DNA of 64,000 nt, taken from Rhodocytophaga aerolata (GTDB lineage: Bacteria; Bacteroidota; Bacteroidia; Cytophagales; 172606-1). Below are positions 26,461 through 36,475 of this stretch, piece after piece; positions within the stretch are counted from its first letter, which is position 1, and every line of letters begins with the position of its first letter. Both the position numbers and the translations under genes were made by a program. The stretch is from positions 186,001-250,000 of the forward strand of contig NZ_JAUKPO010000003.1 in the NCBI RefSeq assembly GCF_030503435.1, in the 5' to 3' direction. The notes under the pieces are model-generated. The model made no database searches and had not been told where the DNA came from. It saw only the letters and a list, made by a program, of their open reading frames with translations.

Positions 26461-27711
26461 ATGATTGACAAGCCCAGCTCTTTATCCTTTTCCAGTAATG
26501 AAGAAGAAATCATTTATTTACGCCAGAAAATAAAAGAATTGGAGTCGAGTTTGCATCATCAGCAATCTACTTTACAAGCACTTTATACATTAGCCAACCA
26601 AGCATCAGAGTTTATTTTCTGGAAAGATAAAAATTTAACCCTGCTGGGCTACAATACAGCTATTGAGCAATTATATGAAATAACCGGTGAACATACTGTT
26701 ATAGGTATTTTTGGTAAAATCCCTTCTTTTGTGGCTGATGTCGTAGAAGTCCTCAAATCTGGTATAGCAGCTGAGAATAGATCTGTTCAGGCATTATTTG
26801 GGAATAACGAGGTTGTACTGCATTACACAATTTATCCTTTCTTTCTTCTTTCGGGAGAAATAGGCGGCATTATTTGCAAATCATCTACCATACCTCAACT
26901 GACAAGAAAAAATTCTCACAACACACCAGCTTCTACAGTTGCTGACCAATTGAAAGAGTTAACACATGCAAATGAGCAGTTAAAGAAAGTAAACACCGAC
27001 CTGGATAATTTTATTTATACGGCTTCACATGATCTGCGCTCCCCTATTGCTAATCTGGAGGGTTTGGTCACTTTGCTATCCAAGTCTCTTGAGAATAAGC
27101 TGGATGCCGAAGAGCAAACCATGTTTAACATGATGCAAAAAGCAGTAAACCGCTTTAAAAGTACCATTAACGACCTTACCCAGATCATCAGCATTGATAA
27201 AGACTTTGCAGAAGGCAGCGAAACACTCGATTTCAGTGATCTGGTAGAACACGTACAAACCGATATCGGGCAATTAATTTCGGAATCGAAAGCTACCATT
27301 ACGCTTGATGCACAGGTGCGCAACATCCATTTTGCCCGCAAAAATCTACGAAGTATTGTGTATAATTTGCTTGTGAACGCGATTAAGTATCGGTCGCCTG
27401 AAAGGCAGCTACATATTCATCTGACAACACGCAAAGAGGGACCATATACGATTTTGTCTGTGCAGGATAATGGGTTGGGTATACGGGCCGATCAGAAAGA
27501 CAAACTTTTTACTATGTTTCACCGGGTTCATACCCATATACAGGGCACGGGAATAGGCTTGTATGTAGTGAAGCGAATTATTGACAATAATAAAGGAAAA
27601 ATAGAAGTAGAAAGTGAAGTTGGCCGGGGAACTACGTTTCATGTGCACCTGCTCTCAGATGTTAATACTGCCCCCATAGATGCACGTGACTCTTTGAAGA
27701 AAAACGCTTAA
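26461..27711 (+). CDS. PAS sensor histidine kinase, soluble
   Basis: 416 residues, no membrane segment. A coiled coil (about 12-45) is followed by a PAS domain (about 45-150, FIFWKDKNLTLLGYN), then a short coiled coil, HisKA with phospho-acceptor His190 in TASHDLRSPIANL, and HATPase_c (about 290-405) with N-box LLVNAIKYRS, QDNGLGI and GTGIGLYVVK. No response regulator is next to it, so it is an orphan kinase. The kinase core closely resembles that of the large kinase at 37916-40414. Probably a cytoplasmic sensor; ligand unknown. Confidence 0.92.
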   Translation: MIDKPSSLSFSSNEEEIIYLRQKIKELESSLHHQQSTLQALYTLANQASEFIFWKDKNLTLLGYNTAIEQLYEITGEHTVIGIFGKIPSFVADVVEVLKSGIAAENRSVQALFGNNEVVLHYTIYPFFLLSGEIGGIICKSSTIPQLTRKNSHNTPASTVADQLKELTHANEQLKKVNTDLDNFIYTASHDLRSPIANLEGLVTLLSKSLENKLDAEEQTMFNMMQKAVNRFKSTINDLTQIISIDKDFAEGSETLDFSDLVEHVQTDIGQLISESKATITLDAQVRNIHFARKNLRSIVYNLLVNAIKYRSPERQLHIHLTTRKEGPYTILSVQDNGLGIRADQKDKLFTMFHRVHTHIQGTGIGLYVVKRIIDNNKGKIEVESEVGRGTTFHVHLLSDVNTAPIDARDSLKKNA

Positions 27712-27763
27712 CCACCATTCTACATGTGCTTCACATATAACTTACCAATAAGGCCTCGTTAGT

Positions 27764-28528
27764 TTAGCTCACTACACTTGTTGTCGAATAGGTATGGGGC
27801 TTGTTGTAAGTTCTGAAAAAGCTGTTGATTTTCATCTGGATTACTCCTAATACGGCTTCTTTAAAAATTCCTTTCGACATTTTGGATTGCCCTTTGGTAC
27901 GGTCCGTAAAAATAATGGGTACTTCAATTATTTTAAAATTGTATTTCCAGACGGTAAACTTCATTTCTATCTGAAAAGCATAGCCTACAAATTTGATCTT
28001 ATCCAAATCAATCACTTCTAATACATTGCGGTGATAGCATTTGAATCCAGCTGTAGTATCGTAGATAGGCATACCAGTAATAAACTGAACATATTTACTG
28101 GCAAAATACGACATCAAAACACGGCTCATAGGCCAGTTTACTACATTTACACCCTGTACATAGCGGGAACCTATAGCTAAATCGTAGCCTTGGATAGAAC
28201 AGGCCTCATACAACCTTATAAGATCTTCCGGATTGTGTGAAAAGTCAGCATCCATTTCAAAAAGATAGGTGTATCCATTTCTTAAGCCGTACTTAAATCC
28301 ATGTATATAAGCCGTACCCAATCCTTGTTTACCCGACCGTTCCTCTAAATATACCCGATCCGGAAACTCTACTTGTAGCTCTTTCACTTTCAATGCTGTT
28401 CCATCAGGCGAACCATCATCGACAATAAGAACATCGAAGGCTATAGCCAGCGAAAGCACTTTGCGGATAATAGCTTCAATATTCTCTATTTCATTATAAG
28501 TGGGTATTACTACTAAGAGGTCTTTCAT
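27764..28528 (-). CDS. Polyprenol-phosphate mannosyltransferase-like (DPM1 type)
   Basis: 254 residues, GT2. VVIPTYNEIENIEAIIRKV (6-24), VDDGSPDGTALKV (36-48) and the metal motif in FEMDADFSHNPEDL (near 91-104) define it. GSRYVQGVNVVNWPMSRV and FTDRTKGQSKMSK are typical of dolichol-phosphate mannose synthases. It lacks the C-terminal membrane helices of longer relatives. It would transfer a sugar from a nucleotide donor to undecaprenyl phosphate, which could serve GT-C enzymes such as the GT39-like protein in this window (inference). It ends close to the convergent histidine kinase and follows a GT4 gene by 78 bp. Confidence 0.92.
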   Translation of the reverse strand: MKDLLVVIPTYNEIENIEAIIRKVLSLAIAFDVLIVDDGSPDGTALKVKELQVEFPDRVYLEERSGKQGLGTAYIHGFKYGLRNGYTYLFEMDADFSHNPEDLIRLYEACSIQGYDLAIGSRYVQGVNVVNWPMSRVLMSYFASKYVQFITGMPIYDTTAGFKCYHRNVLEVIDLDKIKFVGYAFQIEMKFTVWKYNFKIIEVPIIFTDRTKGQSKMSKGIFKEAVLGVIQMKINSFFRTYNKPHTYSTTSVVS

Positions 28529-28606
28529 TGGAATATGTTAAAAGCTACGCGTTTCGTATAGTTTGATGATTTTATAAGTAAACAGTGCAAGTACTTCCAA
28601 GCTATA

Positions 28607-29731
28607 TTATTCTTTATCTGTTGTTTTCAGTAGTTGCTCTAGCAAGTCGCATTGTAGCTGATAGCTGTACTTTGTAAGAGCTCTCTGAGAAGCGGTAGTA
28701 CGTAGCTCTTCCCAAAGCAATTTGTCAGTCATCAATTTCTCAATAGCGGCTGCCAGTGCATCGGGATCTTTAGGAGGCACCAATAAACCTGCCTTGCCGA
28801 AATCTAATAATTCTGGAGTACCACCACTGTTTGTTCCAATTACTGGTATACCCGACGCCATAGCCTCTACGGTTACCATTCCGTATGTTTCACCTAAGGA
28901 GGAGGCCATAACAAATATATTCAGGGCAGCAAAAGCTACTTCGGTTTGCTCAGTAAATGGCCGGAAATGTACAAATTTTCCTACATTCAATTCTTGCACC
29001 AAATTTTGCAGATACTGTGGATATTTTCGTGTATCGCCTCTGCTTTCTTCCCCTACAATTACTACATGTATTTCTTTATTCTTCTTCAGTAGTAAAGGCA
29101 ATGCTTTTATCAGGTATTCTTGTCCTTTGTCCGGATCAATTCTTCCTAAAATGCCAGCTACAAAAGCATCAGCAGGCAAACCTAGCTGTTTTCTGGCTTC
29201 TTCCTTAGTACCCAAATACCCTGCAAACCGTTCTGTATCTGTACCTAATGGAATTACCTTAATTTTTTCGGGAGCCATATATGTTCTTGCCAGCACTTGT
29301 TTTGCCAGCAGATGCAGGGGAGTAATCCAGGCATTTAGTTGCCGGTAAATGAATGTTTGCAGCAACCCTTTTTTATTGATACCTACCTCCATTTGCTGCA
29401 GATATAGAAGTTTTAATTCTTTTTTGAAAAAAAATTTAGCATAGCTGCATACATAATTGTCCTTTGCAAGAGAAAAAAATATGAATTGTATTTGATGTTG
29501 AGTTAACTTCACAGCTAACTGTTTGGCCGCCGCCAGAGAAAGATACGGATATTTTACCTCCAGTATTTCACAGCTAAAGTGATACTCTTGCGCCTTGTTA
29601 TGATAAGGAGTGCCTGCATGGGTTAATACTAATATGGTATGTCCGCGGTCCTGCATTCTGTGGGCTAAACGGATCATATTCATTTCTAGCCCGCCCCAGC
29701 TGGCGGAGGTACATAAAAAAGCAATATTCAT
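28607..29731 (-). CDS. Glycosyltransferase family 4 protein
   Basis: 374 residues with the GT-B fold. The N-terminal glycine-rich loop (CTSASWGGLEMNMIRLA) and the C-terminal donor-binding region with EX7E pattern (GETYGMVTVEAMASGIPVIG and GGTPELLDFGKAGLLVPP) are clear. VIPLGTDTERF precedes the second domain. It is cytoplasmic or membrane-associated and transfers a sugar with retention from a nucleotide donor. It lies 78 bp before the DPM1-like gene on the same strand and follows a strong terminator of ahcY. Sugar and acceptor are unknown. Confidence 0.92.
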   Translation of the reverse strand: MNIAFLCTSASWGGLEMNMIRLAHRMQDRGHTILVLTHAGTPYHNKAQEYHFSCEILEVKYPYLSLAAAKQLAVKLTQHQIQFIFFSLAKDNYVCSYAKFFFKKELKLLYLQQMEVGINKKGLLQTFIYRQLNAWITPLHLLAKQVLARTYMAPEKIKVIPLGTDTERFAGYLGTKEEARKQLGLPADAFVAGILGRIDPDKGQEYLIKALPLLLKKNKEIHVVIVGEESRGDTRKYPQYLQNLVQELNVGKFVHFRPFTEQTEVAFAALNIFVMASSLGETYGMVTVEAMASGIPVIGTNSGGTPELLDFGKAGLLVPPKDPDALAAAIEKLMTDKLLWEELRTTASQRALTKYSYQLQCDLLEQLLKTTDKE

Positions 29732-29745
29732 ATAGACACAAAACT

Positions 29746-29775
29746 AAAAAAACTTCCCGAGAGGGGAAGTTTTTT
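29746..29775 (-). terminator. Terminator of ahcY
   Basis: AAAAAACTTCCC pairs with GGGAAGTTTTT around a 5-base loop, with A and T runs on both sides. On the minus strand it follows the ahcY stop by about 25 bases and ends just before the GT4 gene. Confidence 0.88.
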
Positions 29776-29799
29776 GTAAATAGTCGGAAAATAAGCCGA

Positions 29800-31107
29800 T
29801 TAATATCTGTACAAGTCGGATTTAAAGGGACCTTCTTGCTCTACACCAATATATTCTGCTTGGTCTGTTGTTAAGCTATCCAATTCTACACCGATTTTTT
29901 CCAGGTGCAGGCGGGCTACTTTCTCATCCAGATGTTTAGGTAATGTATAAACTCTGTTTTCGTATCTGTCGCCATTTGTCCAGAGCTCTATTTGCGCCAG
30001 CGTCTGGTTAGTAAAGGAATTAGACATAACAAAAGAAGGATGTCCGGTAGCACAACCTAGGTTTACTAAACGGCCTTCCGCTAACACAAGTATTTCTTTG
30101 CCATCAATGGTGTATTTATCTACTTGTGGCTTTATTTCAACTTTGGTTTTGCCATAGTTTTTATTCAACCATGCCATATCAATTTCGGTATCGAAGTGTC
30201 CGATGTTACACACAATGGCCTTGTCTTTCATCATCCGGAAATGGCGTTCAGTAATAATGTCTTTGTTACCGGTAGCTGTTACGAATATATCGCCAATTTT
30301 AGCGGCATTATCCATTTTCAGTACCTGGAAACCTTCCATAGCCGCCTGCAAAGCGCAGATAGGATCTATTTCTGTAACAATTACTCTGGCCCCAGCACCT
30401 CTCAGCGACTTGGCAGAACCTTTTCCTACATCGCCAAACCCAGCAACAACAGCCACTTTACCTGCCATCATTACATCTGTAGCACGGCGGATAGCATCTA
30501 CACACGATTCTTTGCACCCATACAGGTTGTCGAATTTAGACTTGGTAACAGAATCATTCACATTGATAGCAGGCATGGGCAGCGTGCCTTTTTTCATACG
30601 CTCGTACAAACGGTGTACCCCGGTAGTGGTCTCTTCGGATAACCCTTTAACACCAGCTACTAACTCAGGATATTTATCTAGAACCATATTGGTAAGGTCA
30701 CCCCCGTCGTCCAGGATCATGTTCAACGGTTGTCTATCTTCACCAAAAAACAACGTCTGCTCAATACACCAGTTAAACTCTTCTTCGTTCATTCCTTTCC
30801 AGGCATATACCGATATACCAGCTGCTGCAATAGCTGCCGCTGCATGGTCTTGGGTGGAGAATATATTGCATGAAGACCAAGTAACCTCTGCTCCCAGTTC
30901 AATTAAAGTTTCGATGAGGACGGCTGTCTGAATAGTCATGTGCAAGCAACCGGCAATACGGGCACCTTTTAGCGGTTTAGAAGCACCAAACTCTTTGCGC
31001 AGGGCCATTAAACCAGGCATTTCTGCCTCTGCCAGATGGATCTCTTTCCGACCCCATTCAGCTAGAGAAATATCTTTTACTTTGTACTTTACGTGCGTGT
31101 CAATCAT
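29800..31107 (-). CDS. ahcY: Adenosylhomocysteinase (S-adenosylhomocysteine hydrolase)
   Basis: 435 residues, normal length. Family motifs: [15 protein letters not shown] near 54-68, [18 protein letters not shown] near 130-137, the NAD-binding loop [15 protein letters not shown] at about 215-229 and the C-terminal DRYRY-like end (SDLYRY). It splits S-adenosylhomocysteine to adenosine and homocysteine in the activated methyl cycle, in the cytoplasm. No SAH riboswitch fold is apparent upstream. A TACCTTTG box stands 25 bases before the ATG and a hairpin terminator follows, so the gene is monocistronic. Confidence 0.98.
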   Translation of the reverse strand: MIDTHVKYKVKDISLAEWGRKEIHLAEAEMPGLMALRKEFGASKPLKGARIAGCLHMTIQTAVLIETLIELGAEVTWSSCNIFSTQDHAAAAIAAAGISVYAWKGMNEEEFNWCIEQTLFFGEDRQPLNMILDDGGDLTNMVLDKYPELVAGVKGLSEETTTGVHRLYERMKKGTLPMPAINVNDSVTKSKFDNLYGCKESCVDAIRRATDVMMAGKVAVVAGFGDVGKGSAKSLRGAGARVIVTEIDPICALQAAMEGFQVLKMDNAAKIGDIFVTATGNKDIITERHFRMMKDKAIVCNIGHFDTEIDMAWLNKNYGKTKVEIKPQVDKYTIDGKEILVLAEGRLVNLGCATGHPSFVMSNSFTNQTLAQIELWTNGDRYENRVYTLPKHLDEKVARLHLEKIGVELDSLTTDQAEYIGVEQEGPFKSDLYRY

Positions 31108-31131
31108 GGAATTTTAATTTTTTATTAATAG

Positions 31132-31139
31132 CAAAGGTA
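31132..31139 (-). promoter_or_regulatory. Phylum-type -7 box of ahcY
   Basis: Minus-strand TACCTTTG matches TAnnTTTG exactly and lies 25 bases before the ATG. The expected -33 TTTG is only a T-run at the right distance, so the promoter is incomplete by consensus. Confidence 0.45.
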
Positions 31140-31267
31140 AATAATTAGCAGGTAAATATAAAAATATGCACTTATAAATCTGAAAAATAGTGAGTTGAGT
31201 AACGTGAAAATAGATAACTGTAAGCAATAGATTATGTTTGCCGACAGGGCAGATTTTAAAAAATTAA

Positions 31268-32020
31268 TTATAAAAACTCTATTTCTTTAAAGGAAAAGCG
31301 GTGAATCTCTCCCTCTACATCTAATAGAAGCCTGCCTATTTCGTCTATACCTATAATTGTGCCCTCAAAAATACGATCTGACTTGAATGTTCGTTTTTTT
31401 TGGTAGAAATATAAATTTTTCAGGTAATTATTTTGTATATAAGATAAGTCCCTTGCTTTTAATTTTAAGTAGAATTGTTCGAGTGAAGTAAGCAGCTGCG
31501 GCAACAATTTTTCCAGGTTGTATTCGACTCTACTTATAAGTTTCATAGAAGTTGCTTTGGGCTCGGAAAACTGTTGTTGGTTTATGTTTAGACCAATACC
31601 AATAACAGCTTCTTGGAGGCGGTTGTTTTTGATAACACTTTCTATCAATATTCCACCTAATTTTTTGTGGCCGAAATATAAATCATTAGGCCACTTAATA
31701 TGTATATCTTCCGGAAGATATTGAGAAAGAAAGGAGTAGCAAGCAGTAGAAACAGCCATATTTAACTGGAAATGCTCAGATGCCTGCAAAAATGAAGGCT
31801 TGAGAATAACTGAAAAAGTAAGGTTTTTTCCAGGTTCTGCCTCCCAGGAATTCCCCCGCTGACCCCGGCCAGCTGTCTGGTTGCTTGTAACAACCGTAGT
31901 GCCTTCTGTCACGTTTGTATCTCTGGATAAAGAGGTAGCAATGTCATTGGTAGAATGACAGCTTGGCAGATAAACGATATTTCTACCGACAAATAAAGTA
32001 TTGGGCGGAATATTGTACAA
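31268..32020 (-). CDS. birA: Biotin-[acetyl-CoA-carboxylase] ligase
   Basis: 250 residues from a TTG at 32020. SCHSTNDIATSL (near 20-31), the biotinyl-AMP loop QTAGRGQRGNSWEAEPGKN, IKWPNDLYFGHKKLGGILIE and GIGLNINQ are family motifs. No N-terminal DNA-binding domain is present, so it is a monofunctional ligase. No ATG precedes the conserved part. A TTG at 32059 would add 13 residues but leave only six bases to the divergent rsfS and overlap its promoter, so the start at 32020 is preferred. It attaches biotin to carboxylase carrier proteins. Confidence 0.9.
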   Translation of the reverse strand: MYNIPPNTLFVGRNIVYLPSCHSTNDIATSLSRDTNVTEGTTVVTSNQTAGRGQRGNSWEAEPGKNLTFSVILKPSFLQASEHFQLNMAVSTACYSFLSQYLPEDIHIKWPNDLYFGHKKLGGILIESVIKNNRLQEAVIGIGLNINQQQFSEPKATSMKLISRVEYNLEKLLPQLLTSLEQFYLKLKARDLSYIQNNYLKNLYFYQKKRTFKSDRIFEGTIIGIDEIGRLLLDVEGEIHRFSFKEIEFL

Positions 32021-32029
32021 GTATTTTTT

Positions 32030-32037
32030 TATTTTTG
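32030..32037 (+). promoter_or_regulatory. Possible -7 box of rsfS
   Basis: TATTTTTG matches TAnnTTTG and lies 28 bases before the rsfS ATG, inside the short gap to the divergent birA. No -33 TTTG is seen at the right distance. Confidence 0.35.
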
Positions 32038-32065
32038 TAAAATAAGTGCAACTTAACAAAACATA

Positions 32066-32464
32066 ATGGCAATAACCAAAGAGCTAATACATATGCAGAG
32101 TGTAGACTCTGATAAATTAACTGAACTGATAGTAAAAGGAATGCAGGAGAAAAAAGCAGTAGACATTGTAATCCTGAACCTAAAACATATTAAGAATGCC
32201 GTAGCAGATTATTTTATTATCTGTTCCGGTAATTCAGACACTCAAGTAGATGCTATAACTGATTCGGTAGAAGAGGAAATATATAAAGCTAGTCAGCAGA
32301 ACCCCTGGCATAAAGAAGGCAAAGAGCATAAAGAATGGATTTTGCTGGATTATGTAGATGTAGTAGCACATGTGTTTAAAAAAGATCGCCGTGCTTTTTA
32401 TGCATTAGAAGAATTGTGGGGAGATGCCATTATTACGCATGTAGATGACACTCAGCGGGTGTAG
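32066..32464 (+). CDS. rsfS: Ribosomal silencing factor RsfS
   Basis: 132 residues. The family core is visible: DIVILNLKHIKNAVADYFIICSG (about 33-55, in two parts), then DAITDSVEEE, WILLDYVDVVAHVF and YALEELWGDA near the C-terminus. RsfS binds ribosomal protein uL14 and blocks subunit joining when nutrients are scarce. It lies 95 bp before ftsH on the same strand, an order seen in many Bacteroidota. An N-terminal extension of about ten residues before the usual start exists; an ATG at codon 10 is an alternative. Confidence 0.95.
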   Translation: MAITKELIHMQSVDSDKLTELIVKGMQEKKAVDIVILNLKHIKNAVADYFIICSGNSDTQVDAITDSVEEEIYKASQQNPWHKEGKEHKEWILLDYVDVVAHVFKKDRRAFYALEELWGDAIITHVDDTQRV

Positions 32465-32558
32465 AAATAGTGGATAACAGAAACATTGCATGAAATTTTT
32501 CTGTTATCATTGTTCAGGATAATGTAGTTAGAATTTTCATTTGATTTATAAATAAACG

Positions 32559-34646
32559 ATGTCGGAAAACAACAGTAGTAAAAACAACAAAAAGAAGCTT
32601 CTTCCAAAGCCGCCCCAAAGACCCGGTTACCAGGTTTGGTTGATTGCCGGATTGCTCATACTGATCTTAGGGGTTACGTACTTTAACAGAAGCACTTCTA
32701 CTATCGAGATCACACAGAAGAGGTTTGAGAACATGCTCAAGAGCAACGATGTAGAAGAAATAGCTATTATTAATGAAAAAGCAGTAGAAGTTACTTTAAA
32801 ACGGGAAGCCGTCGAGAATGCCAAATACAAAGAAGAATTAGCTAGCCGTGGACCATTTTCTGTATACCAGGGACCCCATTACCGGTTTTCTATCATCTCT
32901 GCCGAATCCTTTAAAAATGATTTTGATGCCATTCAGAAAAATTTACCTGAGGAGGAAAGAATCGGGTATAAAGTAGAACAACGTTCAGATATTTATAGCT
33001 TCTTGCTCAACTGGGGCATTCTCATTTTAATGTTCTTTGGCTTGTGGTTATTGATGCGCCGCGTCACTACAGGCGGACCAGGGGGACAAATTTTCAATAT
33101 TGGCAAATCCAAAGCGGCATTGTTTGATGCTGAGAATAAAGTAAAAATCACATTCAATGATGTAGCCGGATTGGATGAGGCAAAATACGAAATTCAGGAG
33201 ATTGTTGAGTTTCTAAAGAACCCTTCTAAATTCACTAACCTGGGTGGTAAAATTCCGAAAGGTGCTTTGCTGGTAGGTTCGCCAGGTACTGGTAAAACAT
33301 TATTAGCTAAAGCCGTGGCTGGAGAAGCTGGCGTTCCATTCTTCTCTTTATCCGGTTCTGACTTTGTGGAGATGTTTGTGGGGGTAGGAGCTGCCCGTGT
33401 AAGAGATTTGTTCAAGCAAGCAAAAGAAAAAGCACCTTGTATAGTATTTATTGATGAGATCGATGCTATCGGACGTTCCAGAGGCCGTGGCTCTATGCCA
33501 GGTTCGAATGATGAACGTGAAAATACGCTGAACTCCTTGCTGGTGGAAATGGATGGTTTTGCGACTGACTCAGGCGTAATTATTCTGGCTGCTACCAACC
33601 GCCCGGATGTACTGGACTCTGCTTTGATGCGCCCAGGCCGTTTCGACCGTCAGATTAGCATCGACAAACCTGATATTGTCGGTAGAGAGGCCATTTTTAA
33701 AGTACATTTAAAGCCAATTAAACTAGCTAGCGATGTAGATGCAAAGAAATTAGCGGCGCAAACTCCTGGATTTGCCGGAGCTGAAATTGCTAACGTATGT
33801 AATGAAGCTGCCCTGATAGCAGCCCGCCGCAACAAGGTATCTGTAGACATGCAAGATTTCCAGGATGCCGTAGATAGAGTAATTGGCGGTCTGGAGAAAA
33901 AGAATAAAATTATACTTCCGGAAGAAAAGAAAACAGTGGCTTACCATGAAGCTGGCCATGCAGTAGCCGGTTGGTTCTTGGAGCATGCTGATCCGTTAGT
34001 GAAAGTAAGTATTGTTCCCAGAGGTGTGGCTGCTTTAGGCTATGCTCAATATTTGCCACGTGAACAGTTCTTGTACACAACTGAGCAATTATTTGATGAA
34101 ATGTGTATGACATTAGGCGGACGTGCGGCAGAAGATATTGTGTTCAACAAAATTTCTACCGGCGCATTGAGTGATCTGGAAAGAATTACAAAAATGGCCT
34201 ATGGCATGGTAACGATGTATGGAATGAATGACAAAATTGGGAATGTTTCGTTCTACGACTCTAAACAGTCAGAATACAACTTTACTAAGCCTTATTCAGA
34301 AGCTACAGCCAAAACAATAGATGAAGAAGTACGCAATATTATCAGTACAGCCTTCGAGCGGACTAAACAGTTGCTGAACGAAAAGCGGCGGGAACTGGAG
34401 ATTATTGCGCAGGAACTTTTGAAAAAAGAAATTCTGTTTCAATCTGATCTGGAGCGGCTGATTGGTAAACGGCCGTTTAATACCCAAACAACCTATGAGG
34501 CATATACCAATGGACGTGCTGCTACTAACTTAGGTAAAGATACTGACAGACTGGCGGAAGAGAATGCAGAGAACATGCCTGCGCCGCCTACGCCTAACCC
34601 GACTCCTGAGCAATACATAAAAGGAGATACGGAAGGTCTTAAATAA
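32559..34646 (+). CDS. ftsH: ATP-dependent zinc metalloprotease FtsH
   Basis: 695 residues. Two membrane segments (about 26-45 and 148-167) bracket a small periplasmic domain. The AAA+ domain has Walker A GSPGTGKT (240-247), Walker [12 protein letters not shown] and second region of homology [21 protein letters not shown]. The zinc site is HEAGH (463-467) with the third ligand in the segment [10 protein letters not shown]. The C-terminal tail is Pro-rich and acidic. FtsH is a membrane hexamer that degrades unassembled membrane proteins and short-lived regulators. It follows rsfS and ends with a strong terminator. Confidence 0.98.
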   Translation: MSENNSSKNNKKKLLPKPPQRPGYQVWLIAGLLILILGVTYFNRSTSTIEITQKRFENMLKSNDVEEIAIINEKAVEVTLKREAVENAKYKEELASRGPFSVYQGPHYRFSIISAESFKNDFDAIQKNLPEEERIGYKVEQRSDIYSFLLNWGILILMFFGLWLLMRRVTTGGPGGQIFNIGKSKAALFDAENKVKITFNDVAGLDEAKYEIQEIVEFLKNPSKFTNLGGKIPKGALLVGSPGTGKTLLAKAVAGEAGVPFFSLSGSDFVEMFVGVGAARVRDLFKQAKEKAPCIVFIDEIDAIGRSRGRGSMPGSNDERENTLNSLLVEMDGFATDSGVIILAATNRPDVLDSALMRPGRFDRQISIDKPDIVGREAIFKVHLKPIKLASDVDAKKLAAQTPGFAGAEIANVCNEAALIAARRNKVSVDMQDFQDAVDRVIGGLEKKNKIILPEEKKTVAYHEAGHAVAGWFLEHADPLVKVSIVPRGVAALGYAQYLPREQFLYTTEQLFDEMCMTLGGRAAEDIVFNKISTGALSDLERITKMAYGMVTMYGMNDKIGNVSFYDSKQSEYNFTKPYSEATAKTIDEEVRNIISTAFERTKQLLNEKRRELEIIAQELLKKEILFQSDLERLIGKRPFNTQTTYEAYTNGRAATNLGKDTDRLAEENAENMPAPPTPNPTPEQYIKGDTEGLK

Positions 34647-34671
34647 ATAGTATTTTCCATGTAACTTATAT

Positions 34672-34715
34672 AAATACCTGTCAGAGCAAACTATTCTGGC
34701 AGGTATTTCCTTTTT
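34672..34715 (+). terminator. Terminator after ftsH
   Basis: A 14-base stem AAATACCTGTCAGA / TCTGGCAGGTATTT (one G-U pair) with a 9-base loop, then CC and five T. Confidence 0.85.
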
Positions 34716-34845
34716 AACAGAATTTTGAACATAGAAACAACAGATTATCTGAGGCACGCCTTTGATGTAGTTTACTATTCAATTCAGATATTTTCTGTAA
34801 TTTTAGTTATCATAACCTTAGCCATTCTTAGTAGTTATTCATTAT

Positions 34846-35490
34846 ATGCCATCATCCCAATCCAGAGAAAATATCCTGAATAGAATCAGGGCTGCCCTAC
34901 AAACGCCTACAGATAAGCATGTACCTAAACCTGATTTCTCGGCTTCTATTTATTCGCAGACTTCAGAAGAACCTTCGATTCTTTTTGCACAAACTTTTAT
35001 CAAAAATAAAGGTGAATTCTATTTTTGCGAAAATGCCAAACACTTTTTGCAGCAATTACAAGAGGTTATAGCAAAGAAAAACATTACAGAGCTTTATGCC
35101 TGGGAAGATCCATTAAAAGAAATCTTGAGCCAAGAAAATATTCCTCATAAAACAGATGACCGTAATTTTACGCGTGTAGAGGCAGGCCTTACTTTATGCG
35201 AATGCTTAATTGCCCGTACTGGAGGCGTAATGGTATCTTCCAGGCAACTGGCAGGCAGGCGGCTAACTATTTATCCTCCTGTGCATATGGTGGTTGCCTA
35301 CACTTCCCAAATTCTTTTAGACATAAAAGACAGTTTACAATTTTTGCAGGAAAAATATCCTGAGAACATACCCTCTATGATTTCTATGATTGCAGGGCCA
35401 AGCCGTACAGCGGATATAGAGAAAACCCTTGTTTTGGGAGCACATGGCCCTAAAGAACTTGTACTGTTTCTGGTAGAAGACCAACTGTAA
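34846..35490 (+). CDS. LUD domain protein, LutC-like
   Basis: 214 residues. After an N-terminal helical part (RENILNRIRAALQ) the LUD domain covers about 60-212, with CLIARTGGVMVSSRQLAGRRLT and GPSRTADIEKTLVLGAHGP as the most typical segments. LutC acts with LutA and LutB in L-lactate oxidation in other bacteria. Here no lutAB is adjacent, which is common in Bacteroidota, so the role of this copy is open. It has its own upstream gap of 130 bases after the ftsH terminator. Confidence 0.9.
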   Translation: MPSSQSRENILNRIRAALQTPTDKHVPKPDFSASIYSQTSEEPSILFAQTFIKNKGEFYFCENAKHFLQQLQEVIAKKNITELYAWEDPLKEILSQENIPHKTDDRNFTRVEAGLTLCECLIARTGGVMVSSRQLAGRRLTIYPPVHMVVAYTSQILLDIKDSLQFLQEKYPENIPSMISMIAGPSRTADIEKTLVLGAHGPKELVLFLVEDQL

Positions 35491-35601
35491 CCTCATATAC
35501 TAATCTGGTTTTGTTTAGTTAAACAGCATCTTTGCACATATAGGGCTAGTTTTCATATAAGGGCTTATATTTGCCTTTATCACTCATTATTACCTAAATT
35601 T

Positions 35602-36399
35602 TTGACATCTACTAAAACATTCGCTGCTGAAGGCACCATTTCTATTCCTCTGCAGGAAGGTAAAAAAGCATATTTTGCGTCCGACTTTCATTTGGGAATG
35701 CCCAATAAAGAGATTAGCCTGCAACGTGAAAGAAAAATAATTCGCTGGTTGGAATATATTCGCCCTACTGCTGAGGTAATCTTTCTGGTAGGAGATATTT
35801 TTGATTTCTGGTTTGAGTACAAACAATCTATTCCAAAGGGCTACATACGGCTACAAGGAAAGCTGGCTGACTTAACAGATGCTGGTATTCCCATCATCTT
35901 TTTTTCAGGAAATCATGATATGTGGATGTTTGATTATTTTACGAAAGAATTAGCTATACCCATATTCCGAAAACCGAAGCAGTTTATACTTGGTCAGCGT
36001 AAGTTTTTGATAGGGCATGGCGATGGATTGGGGCCTGGAGACCATATCTATAAAATACTAAAGCAGATTTTTGCCAGTAAGCTCTGTCAATGGCTTTTTG
36101 CCCGTATACATCCTAACACTGGTATTGCCATAGCCAATGCCTGGTCTAGAAGGAGCCGTATGGCAAGTGACGCCAAAGGGGAGGAGAAGTTTATGGGGGA
36201 TGATGAATGGTTATACACGTATGCCAGAGAAATTGAGGCACAAGAACACCATGATTATTATATCTTTGGGCATAGGCATTTGCCTCTGAATCTGCCGGTG
36301 GGCAATAACAGCTATTATATTAATTTAGGCGAGTGGATTAACCATTGTACCTATGGCAGTTTTGATGGGAACCGCATGGAACTAACCACCTTTCACTAA
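35602..36399 (+). CDS. lpxH: UDP-2,3-diacylglucosamine diphosphatase
   Basis: 265 residues from a TTG start (no ATG precedes the metal motifs). Calcineurin-like phosphoesterase motifs: SDFHLGMP near 28-35, VGDIFDFWFEY near 60-70, FSGNHDMW, IGHGDG and FGHRHLP. The order and spacing match LpxH, which makes lipid X from UDP-2,3-diacylglucosamine on the inner face of the membrane in lipid A synthesis. It fits the LPS genes elsewhere in the window. The neighbours are a LUD protein and an exported unknown. LpxH is the best fit, though related phosphatases share the motifs. Confidence 0.9.
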   Translation: MTSTKTFAAEGTISIPLQEGKKAYFASDFHLGMPNKEISLQRERKIIRWLEYIRPTAEVIFLVGDIFDFWFEYKQSIPKGYIRLQGKLADLTDAGIPIIFFSGNHDMWMFDYFTKELAIPIFRKPKQFILGQRKFLIGHGDGLGPGDHIYKILKQIFASKLCQWLFARIHPNTGIAIANAWSRRSRMASDAKGEEKFMGDDEWLYTYAREIEAQEHHDYYIFGHRHLPLNLPVGNNSYYINLGEWINHCTYGSFDGNRMELTTFH

Positions 36400-36475
36400 T
36401 ACAGGTTTCCATATTTTTCTGCAAACTGCCTTATGATTTGTATAAGCTACTCACATAAATTATCAAAAACACGGA

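Noticed and set aside
30124-30931. Two long plus-strand frames opposite ahcY
   Set aside because: Both are antisense to a highly conserved gene and have no recognisable domains.
31108-31260. Possible SAH or SAM riboswitch upstream of ahcY
   Set aside because: The region is AT-rich without the GC-rich helices of these riboswitches. Only a -7 box is seen.
32021-32059. Longer BirA starting at TTG 32059
   Set aside because: It would leave six bases to the divergent rsfS and cover its probable promoter. The conserved family part begins after the TTG at 32020.
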